Numbered from the stretch's first letter, positions 32,089-41,381 are shown. The stretch is DNA of 64,000 nucleotides from Providencia rettgeri (GCF_013702265.1 NZ_CP059348.1:3720001-3784000); one strand, 5' to 3'. Translations and numbers: made by a program. Notes: generated by a model from the sequence alone, not told the origin.

Positions 32089-32502
32089 ATGAAAAAATTA
32101 CCTTTAATCACCTTAATCGCTGCCCTTGCTACCGCCCCTGTTTTTGCTGCTACTGGTGGTTTTTCAGGTCCAGGTGAAGTCGCCAACACCACTAACACTG
32201 AAACCATGAAAACCCAAGAAGGTGGTTTTAACGGTCCAAATGCAAGTGAAACAACTGTTGCGAAAGCCCTTGAATTATCTGACAACAGCTGGGTTGTTTT
32301 ACGCGGTAATCTCGTTAAACAACTGGACAAAAAACATTACGAATTCACCGATGGCACAGGCACCATCACCGTTGAAATTAGCCAAAAACGTTTCAATGGA
32401 GTGAACGTCACGCCAAAAGATAAAATCGAAATTCGTGGTGAAGTTGATAAAGACTGGAACTCTAAAGAGATCGACGTTAAACAACTGCAAATCATCAAAT
32501 AA
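32089..32502 (+). CDS. ygiW: Periplasmic OB-fold stress protein YgiW/VisP
   Basis: The 137-residue precursor has a signal peptide (MKKLPLITLIAALATAPVFA) and a BOF/OB-fold domain (about 55-137: WVVLRGNLVKQ, TDGTGTITVEI, KIEIRGEVD). E. coli ygiW sits next to qseBC and is induced by stress; the Salmonella protein VisP binds peptidoglycan sugar and affects virulence. A short repeat GGFSGPG / GGFNGPN occurs in the N-terminal linker. It is divergent from qseBC, the same arrangement as in E. coli, but the whole cassette is placed elsewhere. Confidence 0.9.
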   Translation: MKKLPLITLIAALATAPVFAATGGFSGPGEVANTTNTETMKTQEGGFNGPNASETTVAKALELSDNSWVVLRGNLVKQLDKKHYEFTDGTGTITVEISQKRFNGVNVTPKDKIEIRGEVDKDWNSKEIDVKQLQIIK

Positions 32503-32512
32503 TTAATTTCGA

Positions 32513-32548
32513 CCAAAGGCCAGCAGATTGCCCATTGCTGGCCTTTGG
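32513..32548 (+). terminator. Terminator after ygiW
   Basis: A perfect 13-bp stem CCAAAGGCCAGCA / TGCTGGCCTTTGG with a 10-nt loop. The T run after it is short. Confidence 0.8.
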
Positions 32549-32635
32549 CTATTTAAGTCTGTTCCCTGCCCCCTATTTCCCCTCTCAATTTATAGTGCTA
32601 GATTATGCTTACCTTATTTCTTCTCGTACTTATTT

Positions 32636-33229
32636 ATGAAACAGCCTCAAGTTAGGAATATCAGCGAAAAATTACTGTCCGATAACTGGTACATTCTCAA
32701 AAAATATACCTATGAATTACAGCGACACGACGGCTCTTGGCAAAAACAAGAGCGAGAAGTGTATGACCGTGGCGATGGCGCTGTCATTTTGCTGTATAAC
32801 ACATCCAAAAATAGCATTATCTTGATCCGTCAATTCCGGATGCCAATGTACGTTTCTGGATATAAACAGTTGCTGATTGAAGCCGCAGCTGGACTACTTG
32901 AAGGTTCTTCCCCTGAAGCGAGAATTATTGCTGAAGCCGAAGAAGAAACTGGCTATAAAATCGATAATATTGAAAAGGTGTTTGAAGCCTTTATGAGCCC
33001 AGGCTCCGTCACTGAAAAGCTGCATTTTTACATTGCCCAATACAGTGATAAGGACCGCCAAAGTGATGGTGGTGGGCTCGCTGATGAAGGTGAAGATATT
33101 GAGGTTATGGAATGGTCATTCCCTGATGCGCTTGCTGCTATCAAAAACGGGGAGATCATGGATGGTAAAACCATTATGCTTATTCAACATCTTGCATTAA
33201 ACGGAATTCTAAACCCCAAAAATAGTTAA
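32636..33229 (+). CDS. nudK: Nudix hydrolase, NudK-like (GDP-mannose pyrophosphatase family)
   Basis: The 197 residues align with E. coli NudK (REVYDRGDGAVILLYNT, VLIRQFR-type IRQFRMPMYV, FMSPGSVTEKLHFY). NudK hydrolyses GDP-mannose and related sugar nucleotides. The Nudix box is GLLEGSSPEARIIAEAEEET followed by GY. The metal-binding EExG core (EEETG) is kept, but the upstream conserved Glu is Ser and the RE pair reads AE, so the box is degenerate. The ATG chosen gives the family N terminus; upstream reading-frame extension is not conserved and no strong ribosome binding site is seen. Confidence 0.8.
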   Translation: MKQPQVRNISEKLLSDNWYILKKYTYELQRHDGSWQKQEREVYDRGDGAVILLYNTSKNSIILIRQFRMPMYVSGYKQLLIEAAAGLLEGSSPEARIIAEAEEETGYKIDNIEKVFEAFMSPGSVTEKLHFYIAQYSDKDRQSDGGGLADEGEDIEVMEWSFPDALAAIKNGEIMDGKTIMLIQHLALNGILNPKNS

Positions 33230-33234
33230 TTTTT

Positions 33235-33262
33235 AAAGGGTGAAAATAGCATTTTTGCCCTT
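33235..33262 (+). terminator. Terminator after nudK
   Basis: AAAGGGTGAAAA and TTTTTGCCCTT form an imperfect stem with a TAGCA loop just after the stop codon. The T run follows poorly. Confidence 0.5.
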
Positions 33263-33719
33263 CCACTCTTAATTCGTTCTATATAATCATCATTAAACGA
33301 TTTCTTTGCTCTTTATTTTTTCTACTCTCTTTTATTTTTCATATTTTATTTAATCATGTTTGATAAATTACATTTTATTACACTTTCCATTACCGAGCAT
33401 CTAAACTCGATAATAAAAAGAATAAAATAGAGTTTATTCCATCAAAAAAGAATTATCTTTTATCGCTTTGATTTAAATTAAAAAACCAACAAATAAACCC
33501 ATCTAAAAACAATCATCAATAAAATTAAAAAGCCTATTTTTTTCAATGAAATACTTTCATTTAAAAATATTAACTTTGACCTTGTCACTAAAAAACTTTA
33601 GATTTAAAGATAACCTACTTTCTGAATTTCACTATTTTTTCGTTAAGGTAAAAATCGAAACACTGAATATTATCTTAGTTATTAAGCAATATTATTCTTA
33701 AGTTAAGGAGCTAAATAAG
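33263..33719 (+). promoter_or_regulatory. AT-rich upstream region and promoter of the cupin-mqo pair
   Basis: This stretch has no gene. TTGACC (33576-33581) and TAGATT (33599-33604), with 17-bp spacing, form a good sigma-70 promoter about 110 nt before the cupin gene. Just upstream lies AATGAAA-TAC-TTTCATT (33545-33561), a 17-bp palindrome centred 25 bp before the -35, where an activator or repressor could act. Confidence 0.6.
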
Positions 33720-34109
33720 ATGATCCGTTGTATTCGTATGTGGACAGGTGAAGACGGTAACTCTCTGTTTGAAGAAGGCACCATTGAACTGAATGGTGTT
33801 GCTCGTGGAGATGACCAAAGCCCTGTCATTGCCGTCAGTGAACTCACCTTTCGCGAAACCGTTTCAGGTGGCTCTTGGGATTGGCACAAAGATCCCGTTC
33901 CACGCTATGTTATCACCCTCACCGGTACCTTAGAGTTCGAAACCAAAGATGGCTCCACATTTATTATCAAGCCAGGTGACATTCTGCTTGCTCAAGACAA
34001 TACAGGAACAGGACATAAATGGCGTTTGATTGGTGATGAACCTTGGAGACGCGCTTATGTGGTGTATCAAGACGGTACAGACTTGTGTTTCACTCCGAAT
34101 AAAAAATAG
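33720..34109 (+). CDS. Cupin-domain protein of unknown function
   Basis: These 129 residues form a single small beta barrel. The first cupin motif is degenerate (GGSWDWHKDPVPRYVITLTG, 49-68, with one His). The second (KPGDILLAQDNTGTGHKW, about 83-100) keeps the PG turn and a His. A metal-binding role is possible but not sure, because the usual second His of HxH is Asp/Trp-flanked. It has a strong ribosome binding site (AAGGAG) and is followed after 8 bp by mqo, so they are co-transcribed. The function is unknown; a link to malate oxidation is only contextual. Confidence 0.8.
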   Translation: MIRCIRMWTGEDGNSLFEEGTIELNGVARGDDQSPVIAVSELTFRETVSGGSWDWHKDPVPRYVITLTGTLEFETKDGSTFIIKPGDILLAQDNTGTGHKWRLIGDEPWRRAYVVYQDGTDLCFTPNKK

Positions 34110-34117
34110 GGATTTCC

Positions 34118-35611
34118 ATGACTAAACCCATTGCAGAAAATGTTGATATCGCGCTGATCGGTGCGGGGATCATGAGCGCCACGCTCGGCACATTTCTTAA
34201 AGAGCTGGAGCCAAATCTCACTATCGCGATATTCGAAAGATTAAATGATTGTGCCCAAGAAAGTTCCCATCCATGGAATAACGCGGGAACAGGTCACGCG
34301 GCAAACTGTGAAATGAACTATACCCCGCCAAATCCTGATGGCACGGTAGATATCAGCAAAGCCCTTGAAGTAAACACTGAATTTGACCTGTCTCGTCAGC
34401 TATGGTCTTACTTAGTCACCAAAGGCAAAATCAAAAATCCACGGGACTTTATCCACCCTTGCCCGCACATGAGCTTTGTTTCTGGTGCAGACAACATCAA
34501 GTTTTTACAACAACGTTTCCGCCAAATGTCTGCCCATCACTGTTACCACAATATGGAATACAGCGATGACCTAAAACAGATTGATGAGTGGGCGCCATTA
34601 GTGGTTGAAGGCCGAGATCCTAATGAAAAAATTGCGGTTACCCGTGTTGTGACTGGGGCTGATGTGGATTACGGTGCCTTAACCCACTTACTGATGGCAC
34701 AACTGAGCGAGCAGAGTGGATTTTCTCTTCACTATAAACATGAAGTGATTGATGTGACACAGACGCCTGATGGGCGCTGGAATGTGGAAGTGAAGAACCT
34801 TCTGACTCACGAAAAAACCATCACGTCCGCAAAATTTGTATTTGTAGGAGCCGGTGGTCGCGCCATTGAGTTACTGCAAAAATCCGGTATTCCTGAAGGT
34901 AAAGGCTATGGCGGATTCCCTGTGAGTGGAATTTGGCTACGCTGTGACGATGAAAAAGTGGCGGCTCGCCACCACGCCAAAGTTTACGGAAAAGCCGATA
35001 AGGGCTCACCACCGATGTCTGTACCGCATTTAGATACCCGCATCATCGGCGGAAAACGCTCTTTACTGTTTGGACCGTATGCTGGTTTCTCGAGTAAGTT
35101 CCTAAAACATGGATCTTATCTGGATCTGTTTGATTCCATCAGACTGAACAATATTGAACCGATGCTTGCCATCGCGAAAGATGATTGGTCATTGGCTGAA
35201 TATCTTGTGGGACAAGTGCTGCAAACGTCTGCACATCAATTCTCTATGCTGCAAAAATTCTATCCTGATGCGCAGCGTGAAGATTGGAAAGAAGTGGTCG
35301 CAGGTCAACGCGTTCAGATCATTAAACCGGATCCAGTGAAAAAAGGCGTATTGGAGTTCGGTACTGAGCTGATTACGAGTGCAGATAAATCGTTCACCGT
35401 ATTAATGGGCGCATCACCGGGTGCATCGACTGCTGCGTTTATCGCCCTCAACGTACTGAAAACCTGCTTTGCAGATCAACTCTCTGCGGATGGTTGGGAA
35501 GCTCGCCTGAAGACTATCATTCCAACTTATGGAATTGATTTAAAACAGGATGCAAAAGCGTGTTTAGATATTCGTACTGCAACAGCTAAAGTGCTGCAAT
35601 TAGATAACTAA
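34118..35611 (+). CDS. mqo: Malate:quinone oxidoreductase
   Basis: Mqo is a membrane-associated FAD enzyme that oxidises malate to oxaloacetate and passes electrons to quinone. The 497 residues open with the FAD-binding GAGIMSATLG (15-24), followed by an acidic strand end (FERLND) and the Mqo signature SSHPWNNAGTGHAANCEMNY (48-67). The C-terminal segment MGASPGASTA contacts the flavin. It complements NAD-dependent Mdh encoded at 12.5 kb, allowing irreversible malate oxidation when NADH is high. It lies downstream of a cupin gene and ends at a clear terminator. Confidence 0.95.
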   Translation: MTKPIAENVDIALIGAGIMSATLGTFLKELEPNLTIAIFERLNDCAQESSHPWNNAGTGHAANCEMNYTPPNPDGTVDISKALEVNTEFDLSRQLWSYLVTKGKIKNPRDFIHPCPHMSFVSGADNIKFLQQRFRQMSAHHCYHNMEYSDDLKQIDEWAPLVVEGRDPNEKIAVTRVVTGADVDYGALTHLLMAQLSEQSGFSLHYKHEVIDVTQTPDGRWNVEVKNLLTHEKTITSAKFVFVGAGGRAIELLQKSGIPEGKGYGGFPVSGIWLRCDDEKVAARHHAKVYGKADKGSPPMSVPHLDTRIIGGKRSLLFGPYAGFSSKFLKHGSYLDLFDSIRLNNIEPMLAIAKDDWSLAEYLVGQVLQTSAHQFSMLQKFYPDAQREDWKEVVAGQRVQIIKPDPVKKGVLEFGTELITSADKSFTVLMGASPGASTAAFIALNVLKTCFADQLSADGWEARLKTIIPTYGIDLKQDAKACLDIRTATAKVLQLDN

Positions 35612-35630
35612 ACATTAAGTCATGTTGTTC

Positions 35631-35668
35631 AAGTCGGGTAAGTGAATCATTAGCTACCCGACTTTTTA
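35631..35668 (+). terminator. Terminator after mqo
   Basis: A perfect 10-bp stem AAGTCGGGTA / TACCCGACTT with a 14-nt loop and a T run. Confidence 0.9.
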
Positions 35669-35690
35669 TTATCTTGCTATTTTCGCTGTC

Positions 35691-36425
35691 TTAGCGACAT
35701 TCAAAACCGGAGTTCAAAAAAGACTCTCTCGGTGAATAATCCAGTGTATTTCCCTGCCAATCCACCACGCTCGCCCCTGCCCCTAATGCCACTGCATGTC
35801 CCGCTGCTGTATCCCAGATATTAGTCGGTCCAAAACGAGGGTATAACTGCGCGCTACCTTCCGCTACTAAACAGAATTTTAGCGATGAACCTATCTCCGC
35901 TGTGCGATGCTCTGGAAGCTTCGCGAGATACGCCATCAATTGGGGGTCTTGATGAGAACGGCTGATCACCACCACAGGCGGCGTCTCAGCTTTGACGTGA
36001 ATGCGCTGAATTTCCCCGTGCTCTTCTTTCCACGCTTGAGAGCCTTCGGCGTAATACATCAACCCTTTAGCTGGCGCAAAAACCACTCCCATGACTGGAA
36101 TGCCATTTTCAATTAACGCAATATTGACGGTGAAATCACCATTACGATTAATAAATTCTTTAGTTCCATCCAACGGGTCAATAAGCCAGTAACGTTGCCA
36201 GTCACGACGTACAGGCCATTCTGGAGGATCTTCTTCCGAAAGTTGAGGGATATCAGGTGATAAACGTGAAAGCCCCTCTTTGATGATTTGATGGGCCGCA
36301 ATATCCGCAGCCGTGACAGGGGAATCATCTTGCTTATGTTCAACCTGCAATGGCGCATGCCCATTGTAGATTTTCATGATGGCATCACCCGCCTCTCGGG
36401 CAAGTGTACAAAGTTGTTGGCGCAT
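35691..36425 (-). CDS. cysQ: 3'(2'),5'-bisphosphate nucleotidase CysQ
   Basis: CysQ removes the 3'-phosphate from PAP, a by-product of sulfate assimilation that otherwise inhibits enzymes including oligoribonuclease (orn is in this window). The 244 residues show the Li-sensitive phosphatase motifs: EED (64-66), DPLDGTKEF (83-91) and WDTAAGHAV near the C terminus. In E. coli it neighbours cpdB and ytfJ; here cycA, ytfE-H and cpdB are absent and fklB comes next upstream. It is convergent with mqo. Confidence 0.96.
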   Translation of the reverse strand: MRQQLCTLAREAGDAIMKIYNGHAPLQVEHKQDDSPVTAADIAAHQIIKEGLSRLSPDIPQLSEEDPPEWPVRRDWQRYWLIDPLDGTKEFINRNGDFTVNIALIENGIPVMGVVFAPAKGLMYYAEGSQAWKEEHGEIQRIHVKAETPPVVVISRSHQDPQLMAYLAKLPEHRTAEIGSSLKFCLVAEGSAQLYPRFGPTNIWDTAAGHAVALGAGASVVDWQGNTLDYSPRESFLNSGFECR

Positions 36426-36490
36426 TTTATTTCCCCTAATGACACGAAGCCTTTAAGAGTAACAAGAGCAGAATATTTACGCTAATAAAA

Positions 36491-36547
36491 AAGCCTCATT
36501 AGCTATATCGAAATGGCAAATGACCAAAATGACAAGCTAATAAGGCT
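36491..36547 (-). terminator. Long-stem terminator after fklB
   Basis: AGCCTCATTAGCT and AGCTAATAAGGCT make a 13-bp stem with one G-T pair and a loop of about 30 nt, followed on the minus strand by TTTTTT. It separates fklB from cysQ. Confidence 0.75.
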
Positions 36548-36576
36548 ATTATTCTTTTCTGTAAGTCAGTCAGAAA

Positions 36577-37197
36577 TTACAAAATTTCCAGTAACTCAAC
36601 TTCGAAAACAAGAGTGCTGAATGGAGGGATAGATGCACCGGCACCGCGCTCACCGTAAGCTAATTCATGAGGAATGTATAATTCCCATTTTGAACCCACA
36701 GGCATTAATGTCAGCGCTTCAATCCAACCTGGGATCACGCCACTCACTGGGAATTCTGCTGGTTGACCGCGCTGTACGGAGCTGTCGAACACAGTACCGT
36801 CAATTAAACGGCCTGTATAATGAACGCGAACGCGATCAGAACGCGCTGGGATTGCGCCTTCACCTTGGTTGATCACAGAGAACTGCAAACCAGACTCAGT
36901 AGTCGATACGCCGTCTTTCTTCTGGTTCTCATCTAAGAATTTTTGACCTTCTGCAGCCAGTTCTTTTTGACGCTCTTGGCGAACTGCATCTGCACGTTCG
37001 TGCATTTCACGCAGTGCTTTATGCAGCGCTTCAACTGGAACTGATGGCATGTTGCCTTCTAAAGAATCAGTCAGACCCGCTAAAATTGCGTCTGGAACTA
37101 AGCCTTCTAGTCCTGATTCTAATAATTGCTGTCCAATTTGTAGACCAATGCCATAGCTCGCTTGAGCTTCTACTGAATCAAAGTTTTGGTTTGCCAT
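36577..37197 (-). CDS. fklB: FKBP-type peptidyl-prolyl isomerase FklB (FKBP22)
   Basis: The 206-residue V-shaped dimeric prolyl isomerase has an N-terminal dimerisation domain (about 1-80, [20 protein letters not shown]) and a C-terminal FKBP domain (about 115-206). The FKBP domain contains [16 protein letters not shown] and the terminal [10 protein letters not shown]. The start MANQNF matches the family; an upstream in-frame extension of 26 codons has no family support. No signal peptide is present, so it is cytoplasmic. It is divergent from ytfB, as in E. coli. Confidence 0.96.
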   Translation of the reverse strand: MANQNFDSVEAQASYGIGLQIGQQLLESGLEGLVPDAILAGLTDSLEGNMPSVPVEALHKALREMHERADAVRQERQKELAAEGQKFLDENQKKDGVSTTESGLQFSVINQGEGAIPARSDRVRVHYTGRLIDGTVFDSSVQRGQPAEFPVSGVIPGWIEALTLMPVGSKWELYIPHELAYGERGAGASIPPFSTLVFEVELLEIL

Positions 37198-37406
37198 GAA
37201 AATACCCATTTCCATTTTTTGAGAAAAACCAAGGATAGCAGCCCCTTTCCTATGGGTAAACCTAAACCCGATCACGGAAGAATAAAACTGTCTAAATTAT
37301 TCAGTGTTCTCCTAAATTAGCCTTCAACTTGTTAATTTACGCGTAAATAGTGCTAGTATGCGTTAAAACGTCTGTGATTAATTATTCCTCAAATATAGGA
37401 GGGGTC

Positions 37407-38009
37407 ATGTTGAGACTATCCACTTTTCATCGCTATGGAATTGCTATTCTAGCGCTGATCGTTATTGCTGCCTTATTTTGGCCATCTAGCGATAAGCCGA
37501 ATACCGCGCAGAATAATACGGGCAATATACCGAACCAGCCAATAGTTATCCCACCAACTGCACAGCCAAATCCAATCCCTGATACGGTATTATCGCAGCC
37601 AGAACAACCGACAACCAACATCCCAGATACATCAACGTCATTACCAAGTGAGCCTGAAGTTATTCAAGAACCACAAACGTCTCAGCCGACACAGCAGCCA
37701 AGTACTAGTGCGCCATCACAGCCGTCAACCACTCCCCCTTCAGCTAATGAATGGCAGAATTATCGCGTTCAAAAAGGGAAAACATTGGCGCAGCTATTTC
37801 GTGATAATAACTTGCAGGCGAATGATGCATTTATCATGGCAAAAGTTGAAGGCTCAGAAAAACCCCTTAGCAACTTGCAACAAGGGCAGAAAATCCGATT
37901 AAAAGCCAATGGTAAAGGTGAAGTTCAACAGCTGGAAATCACAGCAACCAACGGTCAAACCTATGGCTTTACGCGCTTAAGCGATGGTAGCTATTATCGA
38001 ACACCTTAG
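37407..38009 (+). CDS. ytfB: OapA-domain cell-envelope/division protein YtfB
   Basis: The 200 residues comprise an N-terminal membrane anchor (about 11-28, IAILALIVIAALFW) and a long periplasmic linker rich in Pro, Gln, Ser and Thr (about 30-130). A C-terminal OapA/LysM-like domain (YRVQKGKTLAQLFRDN and YGFTRLSDGSYYR) follows. E. coli YtfB binds glycan strands and is linked to cell division and adhesion. ATAGGAGGGG just upstream of ATG decides the start. The linker is highly divergent from E. coli while the C-terminal domain is conserved. Confidence 0.9.
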   Translation: MLRLSTFHRYGIAILALIVIAALFWPSSDKPNTAQNNTGNIPNQPIVIPPTAQPNPIPDTVLSQPEQPTTNIPDTSTSLPSEPEVIQEPQTSQPTQQPSTSAPSQPSTTPPSANEWQNYRVQKGKTLAQLFRDNNLQANDAFIMAKVEGSEKPLSNLQQGQKIRLKANGKGEVQQLEITATNGQTYGFTRLSDGSYYRTP

Positions 38010-38022
38010 TTTGTCTTTTAAC

Positions 38023-38057
38023 GTCGGGTATTTCATACAATAATCCGACTTTTCTTT
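38023..38057 (+). terminator. Terminator after ytfB
   Basis: GTCGG and CCGAC close an imperfect stem, followed by TTTTCTTTT. Confidence 0.65.
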
Positions 38058-38081
38058 TATTTTCAGAATAAAAATTCAATG

Positions 38082-38104
38082 GAGACGTTATTTGATGACG
38101 TCTC
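38082..38104 (+). other. Hairpin upstream of cdh
   Basis: GAGACGT-TATTTGATG-ACGTCTC is a perfect 7-bp inverted repeat 75 bp before cdh. It is not followed by a T run, so it may be an operator or leader structure. Confidence 0.4.
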
Positions 38105-38178
38105 TCACCATAAACTACGTATAATCACTGTTCTTTATTACACTTAATGGTTAAACAGGGAAAAGAACAGGAAAATCT

Positions 38179-38943
38179 ATGCAGAAAAACAACAATACCT
38201 GCAAAAAGAAGCTCATTAAAATTATTGCCGCCGTAGTTTTACTCCTACTGCTCAGTGTTATTGGCTATATTTCATGGATTAAATACCATGCGGATGGGCT
38301 GTGGAATATCATTAGCCAGCAGTGCATTGCTATCAATGATCCCGACCAGCGTAATCCATCTTGCTTGAAAGTGGATTTAGACAATCGCTATGTACTATTT
38401 AAAGATAAAAAAGGCCCGGTTCATAATTTGGTGCTACCGACCGATAAAGTCAGCGGTATCGAATCCCCTTTATTACTTGAAGATAATAGCCCTGATTACT
38501 TTACGCTTGCCTGGAATGAGCGAGAGAGTGTTAGCCCCGCGGGCCAACCCGCTATTAGCGATGATAAACTCGCCTTAGCGATTAATTCACAATATGGGCG
38601 TTCACAAGATCAACTTCATATCCATATTGCTTGCCTAAAACCACAAGTTATTGAGCTAGTTAACCAACATGCGGATGCGATTAAATCTGAATGGCATGTT
38701 TTTCCTGTGCCGTTAGAAGGTCATGAATATTGGGTGAAAAAGTTAGATAGCCAACAGAGTCCTTTCAAGCAGTTAAATGAGTATGTTCAAGCACATAATG
38801 ACAGCATGGGGAACTATGGACTGGCTGTGACGGAGCTGAAAGATGGTTCGATGGTATTATTAGCGAATCGTACGGATGTTTGGCAGTTTAATTTAGGTAG
38901 TGCGGGAGAATTGCTGGATTACCAATGTTCAGTTAATCAGTAA
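38179..38943 (+). CDS. cdh: CDP-diacylglycerol pyrophosphatase
   Basis: Cdh hydrolyses CDP-diacylglycerol to phosphatidic acid and CMP at the inner membrane. The 254 residues have an N-terminal signal anchor (about 10-34, rich in Leu, Val and Ile) and a HIT-related catalytic core with HIHIAC (His147, His149). Matches to E. coli Cdh include ESPLLL, AINSQYGRSQDQLHIHIACL and GHEYWVKK. It stands alone between ytfB and the convergent ribosomal operon. Its upstream DNA carries a 7-bp hairpin. Confidence 0.93.
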   Translation: MQKNNNTCKKKLIKIIAAVVLLLLLSVIGYISWIKYHADGLWNIISQQCIAINDPDQRNPSCLKVDLDNRYVLFKDKKGPVHNLVLPTDKVSGIESPLLLEDNSPDYFTLAWNERESVSPAGQPAISDDKLALAINSQYGRSQDQLHIHIACLKPQVIELVNQHADAIKSEWHVFPVPLEGHEYWVKKLDSQQSPFKQLNEYVQAHNDSMGNYGLAVTELKDGSMVLLANRTDVWQFNLGSAGELLDYQCSVNQ

Positions 38944-38963
38944 GTTTTCCATACCCTAGAAAT

Positions 38964-38993
38964 AAAAAAACACCGGATCCCCGGTGTTTTTTT
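38964..38993. terminator. Bidirectional terminator between cdh and rplI
   Basis: The perfect stem AAAAAAACACCGG-ATCC-CCGGTGTTTTTTT has T runs on both strands. Confidence 0.95.
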
Positions 38994-39036
38994 ATTGTGC
39001 CACCGCGTTAACAGTGGCAACTATCATCATTATTGA

Positions 39037-39486
39037 TTACTCAGCAACGATGATAACGTTCAGCTCTGCGAAAACATCGCTGTGTAACTGGAAGTGAACT
39101 TCGTGGTCACCAGTAGTACGCAGAACGCCGTTTGGCAGGCGAACTTCGCTTTTCGCAACTTTAACGCCAGCCGCAGTGATTGCGTCAGCGATGTCACGAG
39201 TACCGATTGAACCGAACAGTTTACCTTCGTCACCAGCTTTAGAAGCCAGAGTAACAGAACCCAGCGCAGTAACAGCTGCTGCACGAGCCTGTGCTGCTGC
39301 CAGAACGTCAGCTAATTTAGCTTCCAGTTCAGCGCGGCGAGCTTCGAAGAATTCAACGTTTTTCTTAGTTGCAGGAACAGCTTTGCCCTGTGGTACTAAG
39401 AAGTTACGAGCGTAGCCCGATTTAACGTTAACTTGGTCACCCAGGCTACCTAGGTTAGCTACTTTATCAAGCAGAATAACTTGCAT
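39037..39486 (-). CDS. rplI: 50S ribosomal protein L9
   Basis: L9 is an elongated protein (149 residues) at the base of the L1 stalk that helps keep reading frame. It has an N-terminal rRNA-binding domain ([33 protein letters not shown]), a long central helix rich in Ala and Glu (about 41-74), and a C-terminal domain. It is the last gene of rpsF-priB-rpsR-rplI, 38 bp after rpsR. Confidence 0.98.
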   Translation of the reverse strand: MQVILLDKVANLGSLGDQVNVKSGYARNFLVPQGKAVPATKKNVEFFEARRAELEAKLADVLAAAQARAAAVTALGSVTLASKAGDEGKLFGSIGTRDIADAITAAGVKVAKSEVRLPNGVLRTTGDHEVHFQLHSDVFAELNVIIVAE

Positions 39487-39524
39487 TACCTTATCCTCTA
39501 TTAGTCGTTAATGGACTGTACCAA

Positions 39525-40074
<550 letters not shown>

Positions 40075-40082
40075 CTGAGCAA

Positions 40083-40478
40083 TTACTCTTCAGAATCCCC
40101 AGTTTCTTCTGCTTCTTCGTCTTGATATTCATCAGACATGTCACGGCCGCGACGTTCGTCTTTGGCTTTGACCATTGGAGAAGCTTCTGTTACTGCGTGT
40201 TTTAAGCGCATAACCATGCTGCGGATAACGGCATCGTTGAAGCGGAAGTTAGTTTCCAGCTCATCAATCGCTTCCTGTGGAGCTTCTACGTTCAGCAGAA
40301 CATAGTGAGCTTTGTGCAGTTTGTTGATTGGGTAAGCCAGTTGACGACGGCCCCAGTCTTCCAGACGGTGAATCTGACCTTGTGCGTTAGTGATAACAGC
40401 ACTGTAACGCTCGATCATGCCCGGAACCTGTTCGCTTTGGTCAGGATGGACCATAAAAACGATTTCGTAATGACGCAT
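40083..40478 (-). CDS. rpsF: 30S ribosomal protein S6
   Basis: S6 (131 residues, [20 protein letters not shown]) pairs with S18 on the 30S platform. The C-terminal tail is Asp/Glu-rich ([16 protein letters not shown]), the segment that RimK extends with glutamates in E. coli. GGAGCAACTACT before ATG fixes the start, and 21 upstream in-frame codons overlap the leader structure and were rejected. It is the first gene of the operon. Confidence 0.98.
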   Translation of the reverse strand: MRHYEIVFMVHPDQSEQVPGMIERYSAVITNAQGQIHRLEDWGRRQLAYPINKLHKAHYVLLNVEAPQEAIDELETNFRFNDAVIRSMVMRLKHAVTEASPMVKAKDERRGRDMSDEYQDEEAEETGDSEE

Positions 40479-40504
40479 TAGTAGTTGCTCCTTACGGATT
40501 ATTA

Positions 40505-40539
40505 GCCTCCTGTCTGGGTTAACCGCGGCCCGCGGAGGC
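40505..40539 (-). ncRNA. S6:S18-binding leader structure of the rpsF operon
   Basis: On the minus strand, GCCTCC (40539-40534) pairs with GGAGGC (40510-40505) around a loop holding GCGGGCCGCGG. A ribosome binding site follows about 20 nt later. This matches the conserved S6:S18 mRNA motif, whose CCG-containing loop mimics the dimer's 16S rRNA site and mediates autoregulation in many bacteria. The call is by motif recollection, not computed. Confidence 0.75.
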
Positions 40540-40577
40540 AAGGAACTTGTTGAGTGCGGCTAAAAAATTGACGCGTA

Positions 40578-40606
40578 ACTATACCCATCCCAGATAAAAA
40601 ACTCAA
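40578..40606 (-). promoter_or_regulatory. Sigma-70 promoter of rpsF-priB-rpsR-rplI
   Basis: TTGAGT (-35) and TATAGT (-10) on the minus strand, spaced exactly 17 bp, predict a leader of about 90 nt, long enough to contain the S6:S18 structure. Confidence 0.75.
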
Positions 40607-40643
40607 GAGATGGGGACAAATTAAGCAAAAATTATTTTATGAT

Positions 40644-41381
40644 TTATTTGGCAATGCGTTGGCGAACTGCTTCAAACAGGCACACGCCCGTTGCTACAGA
40701 GACGTTCAGTGATGAAACTGAGCCCGCCATTGGGATGCTGATCAACTCGTCGCAATGTTCGCGAGTCAAACGACGCATACCTTCACCTTCCGCGCCCATC
40801 ACTAATGCGATAGAGCCAGTCAGCTTACTTTGATACAAGTTATGGTCAGCTTCACCGGCGGTGCCAACAATCCACACATTGTATTCTTGCAGTAAACGTA
40901 AGGTTCTTGCCAAGTTAGTCACGCGGATCAACGGAACGTTTTCCGCTGCGCCGCAGGCGACTTTCTTCGCGGTTGCATTCAACTGTGCAGATTTGTCTTT
41001 CGGGACAATCACCGCATGAACACCAGCTGCGTCTGCGCTACGTAAACACGCGCCTAAGTTGTGTGGGTCAGTCACGCCATCGAGGATCAGTAAAAATGGC
41101 GATTCGGTGCTTTCCAGTAAATCCGGGAGATCCCCTTCTTGATACTGCTTGCCGGCTAGCACATTGGCGATAATCCCTTGGTGTACCGCACCTTCAGTTT
41201 GTGCGTCCATCCATTGGCGATTTGCCACTTGCACCACAATGCCCAACGCTTCGATTTCATGAACGATAGGCATCAGGCGGCGGTCTTCACGACCTTTTAA
41301 AATATAGACTTCTTTAATACGTTGCGGTGAACGCTCAAGCAGGGCTTTCACTGCGTGAATGCCGTAAATAATTTCGCTCAT
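40644..41381 (-). CDS. rlmB: 23S rRNA (guanosine-2251-2'-O) methyltransferase
   Basis: RlmB is a SpoU-family knotted methyltransferase that modifies G2251 in the P-loop of 23S rRNA. The 245 residues contain an L30e-like N-terminal substrate domain (about 1-75). The three SpoU motifs follow: [16 protein letters not shown] (about 105-120), the [12 protein letters not shown] region (193-204) and [15 protein letters not shown] (about 222-236). It lies 83 bp after rnr, as in E. coli, and before the rpsF promoter. Confidence 0.96.
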   Translation of the reverse strand: MSEIIYGIHAVKALLERSPQRIKEVYILKGREDRRLMPIVHEIEALGIVVQVANRQWMDAQTEGAVHQGIIANVLAGKQYQEGDLPDLLESTESPFLLILDGVTDPHNLGACLRSADAAGVHAVIVPKDKSAQLNATAKKVACGAAENVPLIRVTNLARTLRLLQEYNVWIVGTAGEADHNLYQSKLTGSIALVMGAEGEGMRRLTREHCDELISIPMAGSVSSLNVSVATGVCLFEAVRQRIAK

